Assembly (NCBI RefSeq): GCF_000730645.1
Contig: NZ_BBIU01000007.1
Span: 186,001 to 250,000, forward strand
From: Pseudomonas parafulva NBRC 16636 = DSM 17004
GTDB taxonomy: Bacteria > Pseudomonadota > Gammaproteobacteria > Pseudomonadales > Pseudomonadaceae
Direction: 5' to 3'
DNA: 64,000 nt
The position numbers and the translations under genes were made by a program. The notes under the pieces are model-generated. The model made no database searches, was not told the origin of the DNA, and saw nothing but the letters and a program-made list of their open reading frames with translations. How positions within the stretch are numbered: the stretch's first letter is position 1; each line of letters begins with the position of its first letter. Positions 8,516 through 17,574 of the stretch are shown piece after piece.

Positions 8516-9838
8516 TCAGCGTATCTGGTGCTTGTGCAACAGGCGGTAAAAGGTAGGCCGTGAAACACCCAGTACCTTCGCCGCCACGCTCAGGTTGTCA
8601 CTGTGGCGGTCGAGCACATCGCACAGGGCCTGCCGCTCGGCCCTGTGCTTGTATTCCTCCAGCGTGCCCAGCGGTTGCTGCTGCCCCTGGGCCTGCAACC
8701 CCAGGTCCTGTGCTTCTATCTGCCGGCCTTCAGCCAACACCAGGCCGCGACGCACCCGGTTGGCGAGTTCACGCACGTTGCCTGGCCAGTCATGCTGCCC
8801 CATGGCAGCCAGTGCGTGTTCGCTGAACGAGCGTGGCCGGCGGCCGGTTTCCAGGCTGTAGAAATGGGCAAAGTGGTTGGCCAGCATTGGCAGGTCGCCA
8901 TGCCGGTCACGCAGGGGCGCCGTGATCACCTGCAGCACGTTCAGCCGGTAGTACAGGTCTTCACGAAAGCGACCCAGCTCAATGGCCTTTTCCAGGTCCA
9001 CGTGGGTGGCCGCCAGCACCCGCACATCCACTGGGATCGGTTGGCTGCCGCCGACGCGTTCGATGTGTTTTTCCTGCAAAAAACGCAGCAGGTTGGCCTG
9101 AAGCTCCAGCGGCAGGTCGCCGATCTCGTCCAGAAACAGCGTGCCACCGTTGGCCGCCTCGATACGCCCCGCCTTGCGCTGGTGGGCGCCGGTGAACGCG
9201 CCCTTCTCGTGGCCAAACAGCTCGGACTGGATCAGGTGCTCGGGGATAGCGCCGCAATTGATGGCAATGAACGGTTGTTCGCTGCGTTGCGACTGACGGT
9301 GCAGTGTACGCGCCACCAGTTCCTTACCCGTGCCGCTTTCGCCGCGGATCAGCACGGGGGATTCGGTGGGTGCCAGCTTGCCCAGCAGTTTGCGCAGCTC
9401 GCGGATGGGCCGGCTCTCCCCCAGGAGTTCGTCGTTGGGGTCGTCAACCTTGTTGGCGCCCTTGCCGCGCAACCGCGCCATGCCGAATGCCCGCCCCAGC
9501 ATGACCTGCACCCGCGAGACGTCAAAGGGCAAGGTGTGGAAGTCGAAAAACCATTCGCAGACAAAATCCCCGAACGCCGGCATGCGCAGTTGCTCGGCAC
9601 TCAGCACCGCAATCCATTCGGTATTGCTGCGCTTTATCATGTCCTTTACGGCATCTGGCTGCTTGAGGTGCGAGGCCTCCAGGCGCAGCAAGCCCACATC
9701 GCACGGATGATCCTGGGCTTGGGCGAGTACACAGCTGTCGACGTCCCAACCCGCTTCGCGCAGCCCGGGCAGCAGCTGATGGCATGCCTCGCAAGGGTCG
9801 ACGATGAGCAAGCGGCGTTGCGCGGTGGGTTGCTGCAT
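8516..9838 (-). CDS. VpsR-like sigma-54 enhancer-binding protein with degenerate receiver
   Basis: 440 residues. Residues 1-120 resemble a receiver domain ([10 protein letters not shown]) but no phospho-acceptor Asp follows beta-3, as in VpsR/FleQ-type proteins. The AAA+ module has Walker A GESGTGKE (~166-173), an intact GAFTGA loop (213-218) for sigma-54 contact, Walker [13 protein letters not shown] and the R-finger region [12 protein letters not shown]. The C-terminus is a Fis-type [22 protein letters not shown]. VpsR of Vibrio cholerae binds c-di-GMP and drives matrix genes; that role is only an analogy here. ATG at 9838 lies upstream of a T-rich leader; it is monocistronic and convergent with rlhA. 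Confidence 0.85.
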   Translation of the reverse strand: MQQPTAQRRLLIVDPCEACHQLLPGLREAGWDVDSCVLAQAQDHPCDVGLLRLEASHLKQPDAVKDMIKRSNTEWIAVLSAEQLRMPAFGDFVCEWFFDFHTLPFDVSRVQVMLGRAFGMARLRGKGANKVDDPNDELLGESRPIRELRKLLGKLAPTESPVLIRGESGTGKELVARTLHRQSQRSEQPFIAINCGAIPEHLIQSELFGHEKGAFTGAHQRKAGRIEAANGGTLFLDEIGDLPLELQANLLRFLQEKHIERVGGSQPIPVDVRVLAATHVDLEKAIELGRFREDLYYRLNVLQVITAPLRDRHGDLPMLANHFAHFYSLETGRRPRSFSEHALAAMGQHDWPGNVRELANRVRRGLVLAEGRQIEAQDLGLQAQGQQQPLGTLEEYKHRAERQALCDVLDRHSDNLSVAAKVLGVSRPTFYRLLHKHQIR

Positions 9839-10179
9839 GACCGATCCTTGGCGCCAGGTTTTGGTTTTTTGAGATAAAACAGCAAGTTGTGGCGCCCGAT
9901 TAACACTAGCAACTCAATTGACGGTTTCCATGACCGTCCGTCTACTGGCCGCGCTTTTTATATCGCACGGCGGGAATTTTCTGTTCAAAGCGCCCTCCCA
10001 TGGGCGCAGGTGATCGATTGATTAAACGCCTGTGAACTTTTTTATTGTAAACGTGTGACTTGAACCCACGACCAGAGCATCAGTACTGATAACCCCGCGC
10101 TGCATATCGCGATCCTTGAGGCGACCTGGAAGCAACGCGGACTTCACCTGGATGTTTGCGACCACAGAGAGACCGACTC
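9839..10179. other. 341-bp intergenic region between divergent genes
   Basis: No convincing reading frame. It holds a GC hairpin GCGCCC/GGGCGC near 9990-10007 and, before the gene at 10180, a possible sigma-70 promoter with TTGATT at 10018-10023 and TTTATT at 10041-10046 (17-bp spacer). The promoter is a weak inference. Confidence 0.3.
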
Positions 10180-10446
10180 ATGAATGCCCCGCTCCGTGTC
10201 AACGAAGCACTGCTGATTGCCGACCACGCCTTCGAACCCTTCCAGTGCGTGGCCTGGGATGCCCCCAATGGTACAGGCGAACTCAGCCTGGCCGTGGTTG
10301 ACCGCACCAATGCCCGTATCGGCAGCAAGCAAGTATCCTCGCGCACCTATTCCGATAAAGCCCAGTGGGCCAGCCTGATCGAGGAAGTGCGCGCCGAACT
10401 CAGCGAAAAAGGCTATCGCCTGCAACCGTGGTCAATGCCTCGGTAA
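10180..10446 (+). CDS. small conserved hypothetical protein (88 aa)
   Basis: 88 residues, soluble, without signal peptide or membrane segment. I recognise the general character of a short Pseudomonas hypothetical but no named family. It has an acidic, mixed alpha/beta composition: ADHAFEPFQCVAWDAPNGTG in the middle, then a predicted helix SLIEEVRAELSEKG near the end. The ATG at 10180 follows AGAGAGA; an in-frame TTG at 10156 would add eight residues and has no better ribosome site. Monocistronic, with a hairpin 20 bp past its stop separating it from the convergent cobalamin block. Confidence 0.6.
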   Translation: MNAPLRVNEALLIADHAFEPFQCVAWDAPNGTGELSLAVVDRTNARIGSKQVSSRTYSDKAQWASLIEEVRAELSEKGYRLQPWSMPR

Positions 10447-10464
10447 TACCGGCCGCCTGAACAG

Positions 10465-10485
10465 GTGCGTGGACCCACCACGCAC
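10465..10485. terminator. hairpin between the 88-aa gene and the VWA gene
   Basis: Perfect 8-bp stem GTGCGTGG / CCACGCAC with a 5-base loop, located between convergent stops at 10446 and 10542. No strong U-tract, so efficiency is uncertain; a bidirectional terminator is the best reading. Confidence 0.45.
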
Positions 10486-10541
10486 TTGCCCCTCTGAAAG
10501 TTGCACGTTTCTTATTGCGACTTGATGCCGCACCCTCGCAC

Positions 10542-11285
10542 TTACTTAATGACGTTCATGGCCTGTATATGCTGATACTCGGCATTCAACTGCAAGGCCA
10601 ATTGCTGCGCGCGCCCCAACCGTACGGCTGTTATTTCCATATCCACCAACACGGTGCTGCAGGGCAACGGCTGCACGGCTTGCCACTGCTGCAGGCGCCC
10701 GTCGGTGAACACCAGGCAGCGCACCTGTTCGCTGGGGTGGGCCTTCCGCCGGGCGATCAGCCATCGTCTGGCCTGCTCCAGCGCGGGTAGTAACGGTGTG
10801 CCGCCACCAGCTCCCAGCGCCTGTAGCCAGGGTTGCAATGCTGCTGAGGCCTTCAGCCCGTGACGTTGCCACTGAGGTGCGTGGCCGCTGGCAGTCAGCA
10901 GCGCAAGGCGTGCACGCTGGCGGTAGGCCTGGTCGAAAAGCGTTGCCAGTACCCCTTTCGCCTGGCTCAGTGCTTGGTTTCGGCGGGTTGAGGCAGAGGC
11001 GTCCACAATCACCAGCCACAGCTGAGCCGGCTTGCCCCGATGTACCTGCCAGCACACATCCTGACGTTTGCGCGGGCGGCCTTTGAGCAACGTCGGCACC
11101 CAGGCAACGCGGCCGCTGGCCCGCTCAACGGCGCGGCCGCGGCTGGCGCCAGCCTGCTGCCCTTTACCAGCGCCGGCATCCGCCACCCGGGCAGGTGATT
11201 GACGGATGCTCAGGGCTTTTTTGCCCAGTTCGGCACCTCGCGCCTTGGCCCAGCCGCCACAGGCTGGGGCGGCAAGGCGCCCCAA
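10542..11285 (-). CDS. VWA-domain ChlD/CobT-like chelatase subunit
   Basis: Up to 247 residues. A basic segment (LLKGRPRKRQD) precedes a von Willebrand A domain whose MIDAS motif reads VDASAST, followed by an ARLALLTASG-like strand and a GAGGGTPLLPALEQ segment, the pattern of the C-terminal part of ChlD/BchD. The AAA half of ChlD is absent here and supplied by the neighbouring chlI-like gene. Together with CobN they would form an ATP-driven cobaltochelatase of the CobN-ChlID type. The start is unsure: TTG at 11285 overlaps chlI by 76 bp; GTG at about 11189 is an alternative. Last gene of the leftward cobW operon. Confidence 0.75.
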   Translation of the reverse strand: MGRLAAPACGGWAKARGAELGKKALSIRQSPARVADAGAGKGQQAGASRGRAVERASGRVAWVPTLLKGRPRKRQDVCWQVHRGKPAQLWLVIVDASASTRRNQALSQAKGVLATLFDQAYRQRARLALLTASGHAPQWQRHGLKASAALQPWLQALGAGGGTPLLPALEQARRWLIARRKAHPSEQVRCLVFTDGRLQQWQAVQPLPCSTVLVDMEITAVRLGRAQQLALQLNAEYQHIQAMNVIK

Positions 11286-12226
11286 TCCCCGTGGCCGCCC
11301 TTTTCCCCAGGCTGGCTGGCGCCTGGCACCTCAGGCTGCGCTGGCGCCGGCGCTGCGGGGGGGGTGGCCTGGGGGGCGTGGCGGCGGCGATGGCGCAAGG
11401 CAAATTCCGCGACCGCCTCGATGTCCACCTGCTCTATGGCCTGGCCACCCCGCCAGGCACTGTGCGCTCGGGCAGCCCGCAGCCACACCAGGTCGGCACG
11501 CAAGCCGTCGACCCCGGCGGCATAGCAGCGCTCGGTAATCAGCGCCAGGGCGTGGTCGTCAAGCGGGATAGCAGCCAGGGCCTGTCGCGCCGCCTGGCAG
11601 CGCTCGCGCAACTGCGTCTGAGCCTGCGCCCAGTGGCTGCAAAAAGCCTGCGGATCACTGTCGAATGCCAGGCGCCGGCGGATGATCTGCTGGCGTGCCT
11701 GGGGCTCCGGCAACCCTTCAAGGGCCACGTTCAGGCCAAAGCGGTCGAGCAACTGCGGCCGCAGCTCGCCTTCTTCCGGGTTCATGGTGCCGATCAACAC
11801 GAAACGGGCACTGTGGCGGTGAGAGATACCGTCCCGTTCGACCCGGTTGGTGCCACTGGCAGCCACATCGAGCAGCAGGTCCACCAGGGTGTCGGGCAGC
11901 AGGTTCACTTCATCCACGTACAGCACGCCGCCGTCGGCCTGTGCCAGCACGCCCGGCGAGAACTGCGCCTTGCCCTGCCCCAGTGCCGCATCGAGGTCCA
12001 GCGTGCCAACCAGGCGCTCTTCACTGGCACCCAACGGCAACGTCACGAATGGCCCTTCACCGAGCAGGTCGGCCAGGCCACGGGCCAGGGTGCTCTTGGC
12101 CATGCCACGCGGGCCTTCGATCAGTACGCCGCCGATCTTCGGGTCGATGGCGGTCAGGCACAGGGCCAGCTTCAGGTCGTCGGCCCCCACCACGGCCGCC
12201 AGGGGAAATTGCACGGGGTCACTCAT
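11210..12226 (-). CDS. ChlI/BchI-like AAA+ chelatase ATPase subunit
   Basis: 338 residues. Walker A reads GPRGMAKSTL (~36-45), Walker B GGVLYVDEVNLLPD, and the sensor region FVLIGTMNPEEGELRPQLLDRFGL is typical of Mg-chelatase ChlI; the C-terminal ~45 residues are a Pro/Ala-rich tail. The start ATG at 12226 lies one base after the cobN stop, showing translational coupling. Pseudomonads make no chlorophyll, so in this context the protein should serve CobN for cobalt insertion in place of CobS. A run of eight G (minus strand C) lies in the Pro-rich tail codons near 11357-11364. Confidence 0.85.
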   Translation of the reverse strand: MSDPVQFPLAAVVGADDLKLALCLTAIDPKIGGVLIEGPRGMAKSTLARGLADLLGEGPFVTLPLGASEERLVGTLDLDAALGQGKAQFSPGVLAQADGGVLYVDEVNLLPDTLVDLLLDVAASGTNRVERDGISHRHSARFVLIGTMNPEEGELRPQLLDRFGLNVALEGLPEPQARQQIIRRRLAFDSDPQAFCSHWAQAQTQLRERCQAARQALAAIPLDDHALALITERCYAAGVDGLRADLVWLRAARAHSAWRGGQAIEQVDIEAVAEFALRHRRRHAPQATPPAAPAPAQPEVPGASQPGEKGGHGDWGALPPQPVAAGPRREVPNWAKKP

Positions 12227-12227
12227 T

Positions 12228-15200
12228 TCAAGCCTGTTCCTCGCCATCGAGCAGTTGTTCTTCCAAAGCCTCGCGGTAATCGCCCGGCGCCTGCCACAGC
12301 CCACGCTGCTGGGCCTCGAGCAAACGTTCGGTGAGGTCGCGCAGGGCTTCGGGGTTGTGCTCGCGCATGAAATCGCGGGTTGCCGGGTCCAGCACGTAGG
12401 CGTCAGCCAGCGATTGATAATGATGGTCGTCGATCAGGTGCGTGGTGGCGTCGAACGCGAACAGGTTGTCCACGGTAGCTGCCATTTCGAACGCGCCCTT
12501 GTAGCCGTGGCGCTTTACGCCGTCGATCCACTTCGGGTTCAACGCGCGCGCGCGGATGACCCGGTTGAGTTCTTCCTTGAGCGTGCGAATACGCGGCCGG
12601 TCCACCTGGCTGTGGTCACCGTGGTAGCTGGCCACCGGCGCCCCAACCAGGGTTTCGGAGGCTGCCAGCATGCCACCCTGGAACTGGTAGTAATCGTTGG
12701 AATCGAGCAAGTCGTGCTCGTGGTTGTCCTGGTTCTGCAACACCGCCTGCACACGTGCCAGCCGTTGGGCAAACTGCGCCCGGGCTGGCGTGCCTTCGTC
12801 GCTGGCGCCATAGGCATACCCGCCGTGGTTCAGGTACACCTCGGCCAGGTCTTCGCGGGTGTGCCACAGCTGCCCGTCAATGGCGTTCTGCACCCCGGCG
12901 CCGTAGGCACCGGGCTTGGCCCCGAATATACGCCAGCCCGCCTGGCGGGCCGCCTGCTCGGCGCCCACGCCCTGCGCCTGCAGGGTTGCCCGTTCGCTGC
13001 GCACGCGGGCTGCCAGCGGGTTGAGGTCGTCGGGTTCGTCCAGCCCGGCCACCGCCTGCACTGCGGCGTCGAACAGGCGGATAAGGTTGCCAAACGCATC
13101 GCGGAAAAACCCTGACACGCGCAGGGTGACGTCAACCCGCGGCCTGTCCAGCAGGCTCAGGGGCAGGATTTCAAAATCGTCCACGCGCTGACTGCCCGTG
13201 GCCCACACGGGCCGCACGCCCATCAGTGCCATGGCCTGGGCGATGTCGTCACCGCCTGTGCGCATGGTCGCCGTGCCCCACACCGACAGGCCCAACTGGC
13301 GCAGGTGGTCGCCATGCTCCTGCAGGTGCCGCTCAAGGATCAGGTTGGCGGACGCGAAGCCCAGGCGCCAAGCCGTCGTGGTGGGCAGGTTGCGTACGTC
13401 CACGGTATAGAAGTTACGGCCCGTTGGTAGCACGTCGAGCCTGCCACGGCTGGGCGCGCCACTGGGCCCGGCCGGCACGAAGCGGCCGGCCAGTGCCGCC
13501 AGCAGGCCATGCACTTCTGCTGCGCCACAGGCGTCCAGGCACGGCGCGACTGATTCGCGCAGGGCCTGGATCACCTCATGCACGGGCTGCCACAGGTCCC
13601 CATCCGGGTAGGGGACTACGCCTTCCAGCGCTTGCTCGATCATCTGCAACGCCAGTAATTCCAGGCGCTCGCGGGTGTCGCCGCAGGTGCGCCACGGCGC
13701 CTCGCAAATGCCCTGCAACTGGGCTGGGCGCGCGCCCTGCCAGGGCTCACCCAAGTCGCAGTCGAGCGGGTCGAACCCCGGGACCAGCACCTTGGCCAGG
13801 GCCCGTAACAGGCTGGCGTTGCCACCCCGGCCATCTGCGCGCTCCACCCGCAGCAGCGCCAGCAGTGTGTCCAGGCGCAGTCGGCCCTGAGGCGATTGGC
13901 CGAAGACATGCAGGCCGTCGCGGATCTGCGACTCCTTGAGGTCACACAGGTAGGTGTCCAGACGCGGCAACCACACGGTCGCATCGTCCAGTTGCCCCTC
14001 CAGTTGCAGTTCCCGGTCGATGTGGTTGGCCTTGACCAGTTCGAGGATGTCGCGCTGAAGCTCCCGCGCCCGGCGAGGGTCCAGCAACTGCGCTTCGTAG
14101 AACTCGTCCGCCAGTTGTTCCAGGTGGCGCAGCGGGCCGTAGGTTTCGGCCCGGGTCAGCGGCGGCATCAGGTGGTCGATGATCACCGCGTGGGTGCGGC
14201 GCTTGGCCTGGGCGCCCTCACCCGGGTCATTGACAATGAACGGGTAGACATTCGGCAGCGGGCCGAGCAAGGCATCTGGCCAACAGGTTGCCGACAGCCC
14301 GACCCCTTTGCCAGGCAACCACTCGAGGTTGCCGTGCTTGCCAACGTGGATCACCGCATCAGCGGCGTAGACGTGACGCAGCCAGAAGTAGAAAGCCAGG
14401 TAACCATGAGGGGGCACCAGGTCTGGGTCGTGGTACACCGCACTGGGGTCCACCTGGTAGCCCCGCGCCGGCTGGATGCCGACGAAGGTCAGGCCAAAGC
14501 GCAGCCCGGCCACCATCAACCGGCCGCTGCGGTACCTCGGGTCCTGCTCGGGTGGGCCCCAACGCTCCAGCACAGCCTGCCGGTTAGCCTCGGGCAGGCG
14601 CTCGAACGCGGCCAGGTAGTCGGCCATGCCGAGGCTCTGCGCGCAGGGCCGCATGTCGAGCTGGTCCAGGTCGTTGGTGACGCCGCCGAGCAGCGCATGA
14701 ATGAGTTGCGTGCCGCTGCCGGGCAGATCCGCCAGGGGGTACCCCTCGGCGCGCAGCGCCTGGAGGATAGTGAGCGCGGCAGCGGGCGTGTCCAGGCCTA
14801 CGCCGTTGCCGATGCGGCCATCGCGGGTCGGGTAGTTGGCCAGTATCAGCGCCACACGCTTCTGGCCGTTGGGCAAGCGCGCCAGCGCCACCCAGCGCCT
14901 GGCCAGTTCGGCGACAAAGTCCATGCGCTCAGGGTGGGCGCGGTAGCACACCACATCAGACTGGCTGCGCTCGCTGTGCCAGGCCATGTCCTTGAAGCTG
15001 ACCGGGCGGGTAATGATGCGCCCGTCCAGTTCAGGCAAGGCAATATGCATGGCCAGGTCGCGTGCGCCCAACCCCTGTTCGCTCGCTTCCCAGCCTGGCT
15101 GGTTATCCTGCGCGCAAATCGCCTGCAGCACCGGTACGTCGCGCCGCAGTGGCCGAAGGTTTGGCCGCTCCGGGCTGGACAACGCAAACCCGGTGGTATT

Positions 15201-15989
15201 GAGCACCACCTCAGCGCCCACTTCATCCAGCCATGCCTCCACCTGCTCGAGGCAGGCGGGCTCTTTCAGGCTGGCAACGGCGATGGGTAGCGGGTTAAGG
15301 CCGGCGGCTTGCAGGCGTTGACAGAACACGTCAATGAACGCGGTATTCGCCGCCTGCAAGTGAGAGCGGTAGAACAGCACCGGCGCGACCGGGTGCTCAG
15401 GGTGCCAGTGCGGGTACCAGTCCTCCAGCGCGGCGCTGCCCTTGGCCGGGTGATACACCGTGGTGCGTGCCAGGGGCTGTGGCTCATCCCAGGCATACTC
15501 GCGGCCCAGCCATTGGCTGGCCAGGCAGTGGAACAGGTTGAGGGCATTGGCCTTGCCGCCCTGGCGCAGGTAGTGCCAGAGGCGCTCGGCCTGCTCGCCC
15601 TGCACCGTGCCAAGGCCGGTCAGCTCGGGGTCGGGGCGATCGTCGCCGGGTACCAGGATCAACTGCACGCCGCGGGCGGCCAGGCCAACCAGTTGCTCCA
15701 CACCATAACGCCAGTAGCCGACACCGCCGTGCAGCGACACCAGGATCACCTTGGCGTGCTGCAGCACCTGGTCGACATACAGGTCAACCGACGCATGGTT
15801 CTGCACCTGCATGGGGTTGGCCAGGCGCAGCGTGGGGAAATCGTCAGGCAGTTGCTCGGCACTGTCGGCGAGCAACGCCAGGTGCGAATCGCCGCTGCAG
15901 AGAATTACCAGCTCGGCAGGTGTCTGGCCAAGGTCGGCAATGCTGTCGTCCGGCACGAAGCCGCCGGGCTGGGTCCGCAGCAAGTGCAT
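12228..15989 (-). CDS. cobN: cobaltochelatase subunit CobN
   Basis: 1253 residues, the normal CobN size. The family core is clear: HVGKHGNLEWLPGKGVGLS around the metal/porphyrin region, NDPGEGAQAKRR, and FNLLHGGYAYG-like segments such as EVYLNHGGYAYGASDEGTPA. CobN is the large subunit that inserts cobalt into hydrogenobyrinic acid a,c-diamide in the aerobic B12 pathway. It starts 3 bp after the cobW stop and its own stop abuts the chlI-like start, so the four genes form one tightly packed operon. ATG at 15989 is the start giving the family N-terminus MHLLRTQPGGF. Confidence 0.95.
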   Translation of the reverse strand: MHLLRTQPGGFVPDDSIADLGQTPAELVILCSGDSHLALLADSAEQLPDDFPTLRLANPMQVQNHASVDLYVDQVLQHAKVILVSLHGGVGYWRYGVEQLVGLAARGVQLILVPGDDRPDPELTGLGTVQGEQAERLWHYLRQGGKANALNLFHCLASQWLGREYAWDEPQPLARTTVYHPAKGSAALEDWYPHWHPEHPVAPVLFYRSHLQAANTAFIDVFCQRLQAAGLNPLPIAVASLKEPACLEQVEAWLDEVGAEVVLNTTGFALSSPERPNLRPLRRDVPVLQAICAQDNQPGWEASEQGLGARDLAMHIALPELDGRIITRPVSFKDMAWHSERSQSDVVCYRAHPERMDFVAELARRWVALARLPNGQKRVALILANYPTRDGRIGNGVGLDTPAAALTILQALRAEGYPLADLPGSGTQLIHALLGGVTNDLDQLDMRPCAQSLGMADYLAAFERLPEANRQAVLERWGPPEQDPRYRSGRLMVAGLRFGLTFVGIQPARGYQVDPSAVYHDPDLVPPHGYLAFYFWLRHVYAADAVIHVGKHGNLEWLPGKGVGLSATCWPDALLGPLPNVYPFIVNDPGEGAQAKRRTHAVIIDHLMPPLTRAETYGPLRHLEQLADEFYEAQLLDPRRARELQRDILELVKANHIDRELQLEGQLDDATVWLPRLDTYLCDLKESQIRDGLHVFGQSPQGRLRLDTLLALLRVERADGRGGNASLLRALAKVLVPGFDPLDCDLGEPWQGARPAQLQGICEAPWRTCGDTRERLELLALQMIEQALEGVVPYPDGDLWQPVHEVIQALRESVAPCLDACGAAEVHGLLAALAGRFVPAGPSGAPSRGRLDVLPTGRNFYTVDVRNLPTTTAWRLGFASANLILERHLQEHGDHLRQLGLSVWGTATMRTGGDDIAQAMALMGVRPVWATGSQRVDDFEILPLSLLDRPRVDVTLRVSGFFRDAFGNLIRLFDAAVQAVAGLDEPDDLNPLAARVRSERATLQAQGVGAEQAARQAGWRIFGAKPGAYGAGVQNAIDGQLWHTREDLAEVYLNHGGYAYGASDEGTPARAQFAQRLARVQAVLQNQDNHEHDLLDSNDYYQFQGGMLAASETLVGAPVASYHGDHSQVDRPRIRTLKEELNRVIRARALNPKWIDGVKRHGYKGAFEMAATVDNLFAFDATTHLIDDHHYQSLADAYVLDPATRDFMREHNPEALRDLTERLLEAQQRGLWQAPGDYREALEEQLLDGEEQA

Positions 15990-15992
15990 GGG

Positions 15993-17060
15993 TCAGGCGC
16001 CCAGGGCCTGGCGCAGGCGGGCTTCCAGCTGGGCTGCATCCAGTTCCTGGCCAATCAGCACCATGCGCGTCACCCGCGGCTCATCAGCGCGCCACGCACG
16101 GTCGAAGTGCTTGTCGAAACGGGTACCCACCCCTTGCACCAGCAGGCGCATCGGCTTGCCGGGTACGGCGGCGAAGCCTTTGACACGCAGGATGCCGAAC
16201 TCCACCACCAGTTGGGTCAGGGCCCCCAGCAGCAAGGCTTCATCGGCTTCGGGCAAGTCGATGGAAATGGAGTCGAAGGCATCGTGGTCATGGTCGTCAT
16301 GGTCATCGCCGTCGTGGTGGCTGTCATGGTGCGTGCGGCGGCCGTCGATGTGCACTTCGGACTCCGCGCCCATGCCTAGCAGTACCTCCAGCGGCAGCTT
16401 GCCGCTATTGGCCTCGACGACCTTCACTGCCGCTGGCAGCTCTTCGGCGACTTCGGCGCGGACCTTGGCCAGGCCCTCGGCATCGATCAGGTCGGCCTTG
16501 TTCAGAACCACCAGGTCGGCACTGGCCAACTGGTCGGCGAACAGCTCGTGCAGTGGCGATTCGTGGTCCAGGTTAGGGTCGAGCTTGCGCTGGGCGTCGA
16601 CCTGCTCCGGGTAGGCGGCGAAGGTGCCGGCAGCCACTGCCGGGCTGTCGACCACGGTAATGACCGCATCGACGGTGCAGGCATTGCGGATTTCTGGCCA
16701 CTGGAAGGCCTGGACCAACGGTTTGGGCAAGGCCAGGCCGCTGGTTTCGATCAGGATGTGGTCCAGGTCGCCGCGCCGCGCCACCAGTTCGCGCATCACC
16801 GGGAAGAACTCTTCCTGAACGGTACAGCACAGGCAACCGTTGGCCAGTTCATAAACCCGGCCGGTGGCCTCTTCTTCGGTGCAACCGATGCTGCACTGCT
16901 TGAGAATGTCGCCGTCGATGCCCAGCTCGCCGAACTCATTGACGATAACCGCAATGCGGCGGCCCTGGGCGTTGTCGAGCATGTGCCGCAGCAACGTGGT
17001 CTTGCCCGAGCCGAGGAAGCCGGTGACGATGGTGACAGGTAGCTTGGCCAGTGTTTTCAT
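15993..17060 (-). CDS. cobW: CobW-type G3E GTPase metallochaperone
   Basis: 355 residues. G3E GTPase with Walker A GFLGSGKTTLL, the metal-binding NGCLCCTVQEEF (CxCC), LIETSGLALP, and the NKADL G4 motif, followed by the CobW C-terminal domain (RVKGFAAVPGKPMRLLVQGV). Between the domains is a His/Asp-rich linker (~290-315) likely to bind metal. It probably delivers cobalt to the CobN chelatase. The ATG at 17060 is preferred; upstream in-frame codons would overlap the leader without family similarity. First gene of the operon, ~110 bp downstream of the cobalamin riboswitch, so repression by B12 is expected. Confidence 0.92.
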   Translation of the reverse strand: MKTLAKLPVTIVTGFLGSGKTTLLRHMLDNAQGRRIAVIVNEFGELGIDGDILKQCSIGCTEEEATGRVYELANGCLCCTVQEEFFPVMRELVARRGDLDHILIETSGLALPKPLVQAFQWPEIRNACTVDAVITVVDSPAVAAGTFAAYPEQVDAQRKLDPNLDHESPLHELFADQLASADLVVLNKADLIDAEGLAKVRAEVAEELPAAVKVVEANSGKLPLEVLLGMGAESEVHIDGRRTHHDSHHDGDDHDDHDHDAFDSISIDLPEADEALLLGALTQLVVEFGILRVKGFAAVPGKPMRLLVQGVGTRFDKHFDRAWRADEPRVTRMVLIGQELDAAQLEARLRQALGA

Positions 17061-17167
17061 GTCGCGTTGCCCTTGGCAGAGTGGCGCGGGCATGCAGGAC
17101 GACAGCCCGCGGCCATGCTGGCCGGGCGTGTTCGCCACCGGATCACCCCGCCCGGTTTAAAGTCGAA

Positions 17168-17372
17168 AACGTGTCGAGGCAGGTCTCCTGGCTTGCACCG
17201 TTCCAGCGCTCTGCAATGGGAACAGGCTGGGGGGATGACGCCTTCCCGCGCAGTGGCGCAGTGGCTGTGTCGATCCGTAAGGTGCTTACAGTTGCGGGGG
17301 CAGCCGCGGCTTGAACCGCGTTCCCGTCTTAGCTTCGGTCTGGCCGAAGAACCTCGAACCGGCAAGGCTACG
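17168..17372 (-). ncRNA. cobalamin (adenosylcobalamin) riboswitch upstream of cobW
   Basis: On the minus strand the B12 box AAGCCAGGAGACCTGCC (17178-17194) matches the family consensus. About 100 bases upstream (17281-17330) lies the conserved core: ACGGGAACGCGGTT, then CCGCGGCTGCCCCCGC and AACTGTAAGC. Its location, 118 bases before the cobW start, fits leader control by B12. Edges are approximate. The expression platform between the B12 box and cobW is GC-rich and could hide the ribosome site or fold a terminator; I cannot tell which. Confidence 0.92.
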
Positions 17373-17574
17373 CAGTGGCTGGCAGGTGGTCAACCACTGC
17401 CGGCCGTTGCTGGCGAGTCGATGCACTTTACCCTCTGCCGATTCTCCGCTAGGGTGGTCTCTCCCCTGCCACGAGGTGTTCGTCCAATGCGCCATTGATG
17501 CCGCCGTCTGTCCGACGGCCAGCCTTCAGCCTCCGGTTCACTCCGGAGATGTCGCGGCATTCGTGGAGTTGCTC

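Noticed and set aside
10050-10080. A tRNA-like run near GACTTGAACCCACGACC
   Set aside because: No cloverleaf could be built around it and the acceptor and D-arm sequences are missing.
12228-15290. Long plus-strand frames opposite cobN (for example 13896-15290)
   Set aside because: They are shadows of the cobN reading frame and show no protein family signature.
17311-17574. An 88-residue N-terminal extension of the ABC-F gene
   Set aside because: This stretch is complementary to the cobalamin riboswitch and shows no family-like sequence; the ATG at 17575 has its own GGAG site.
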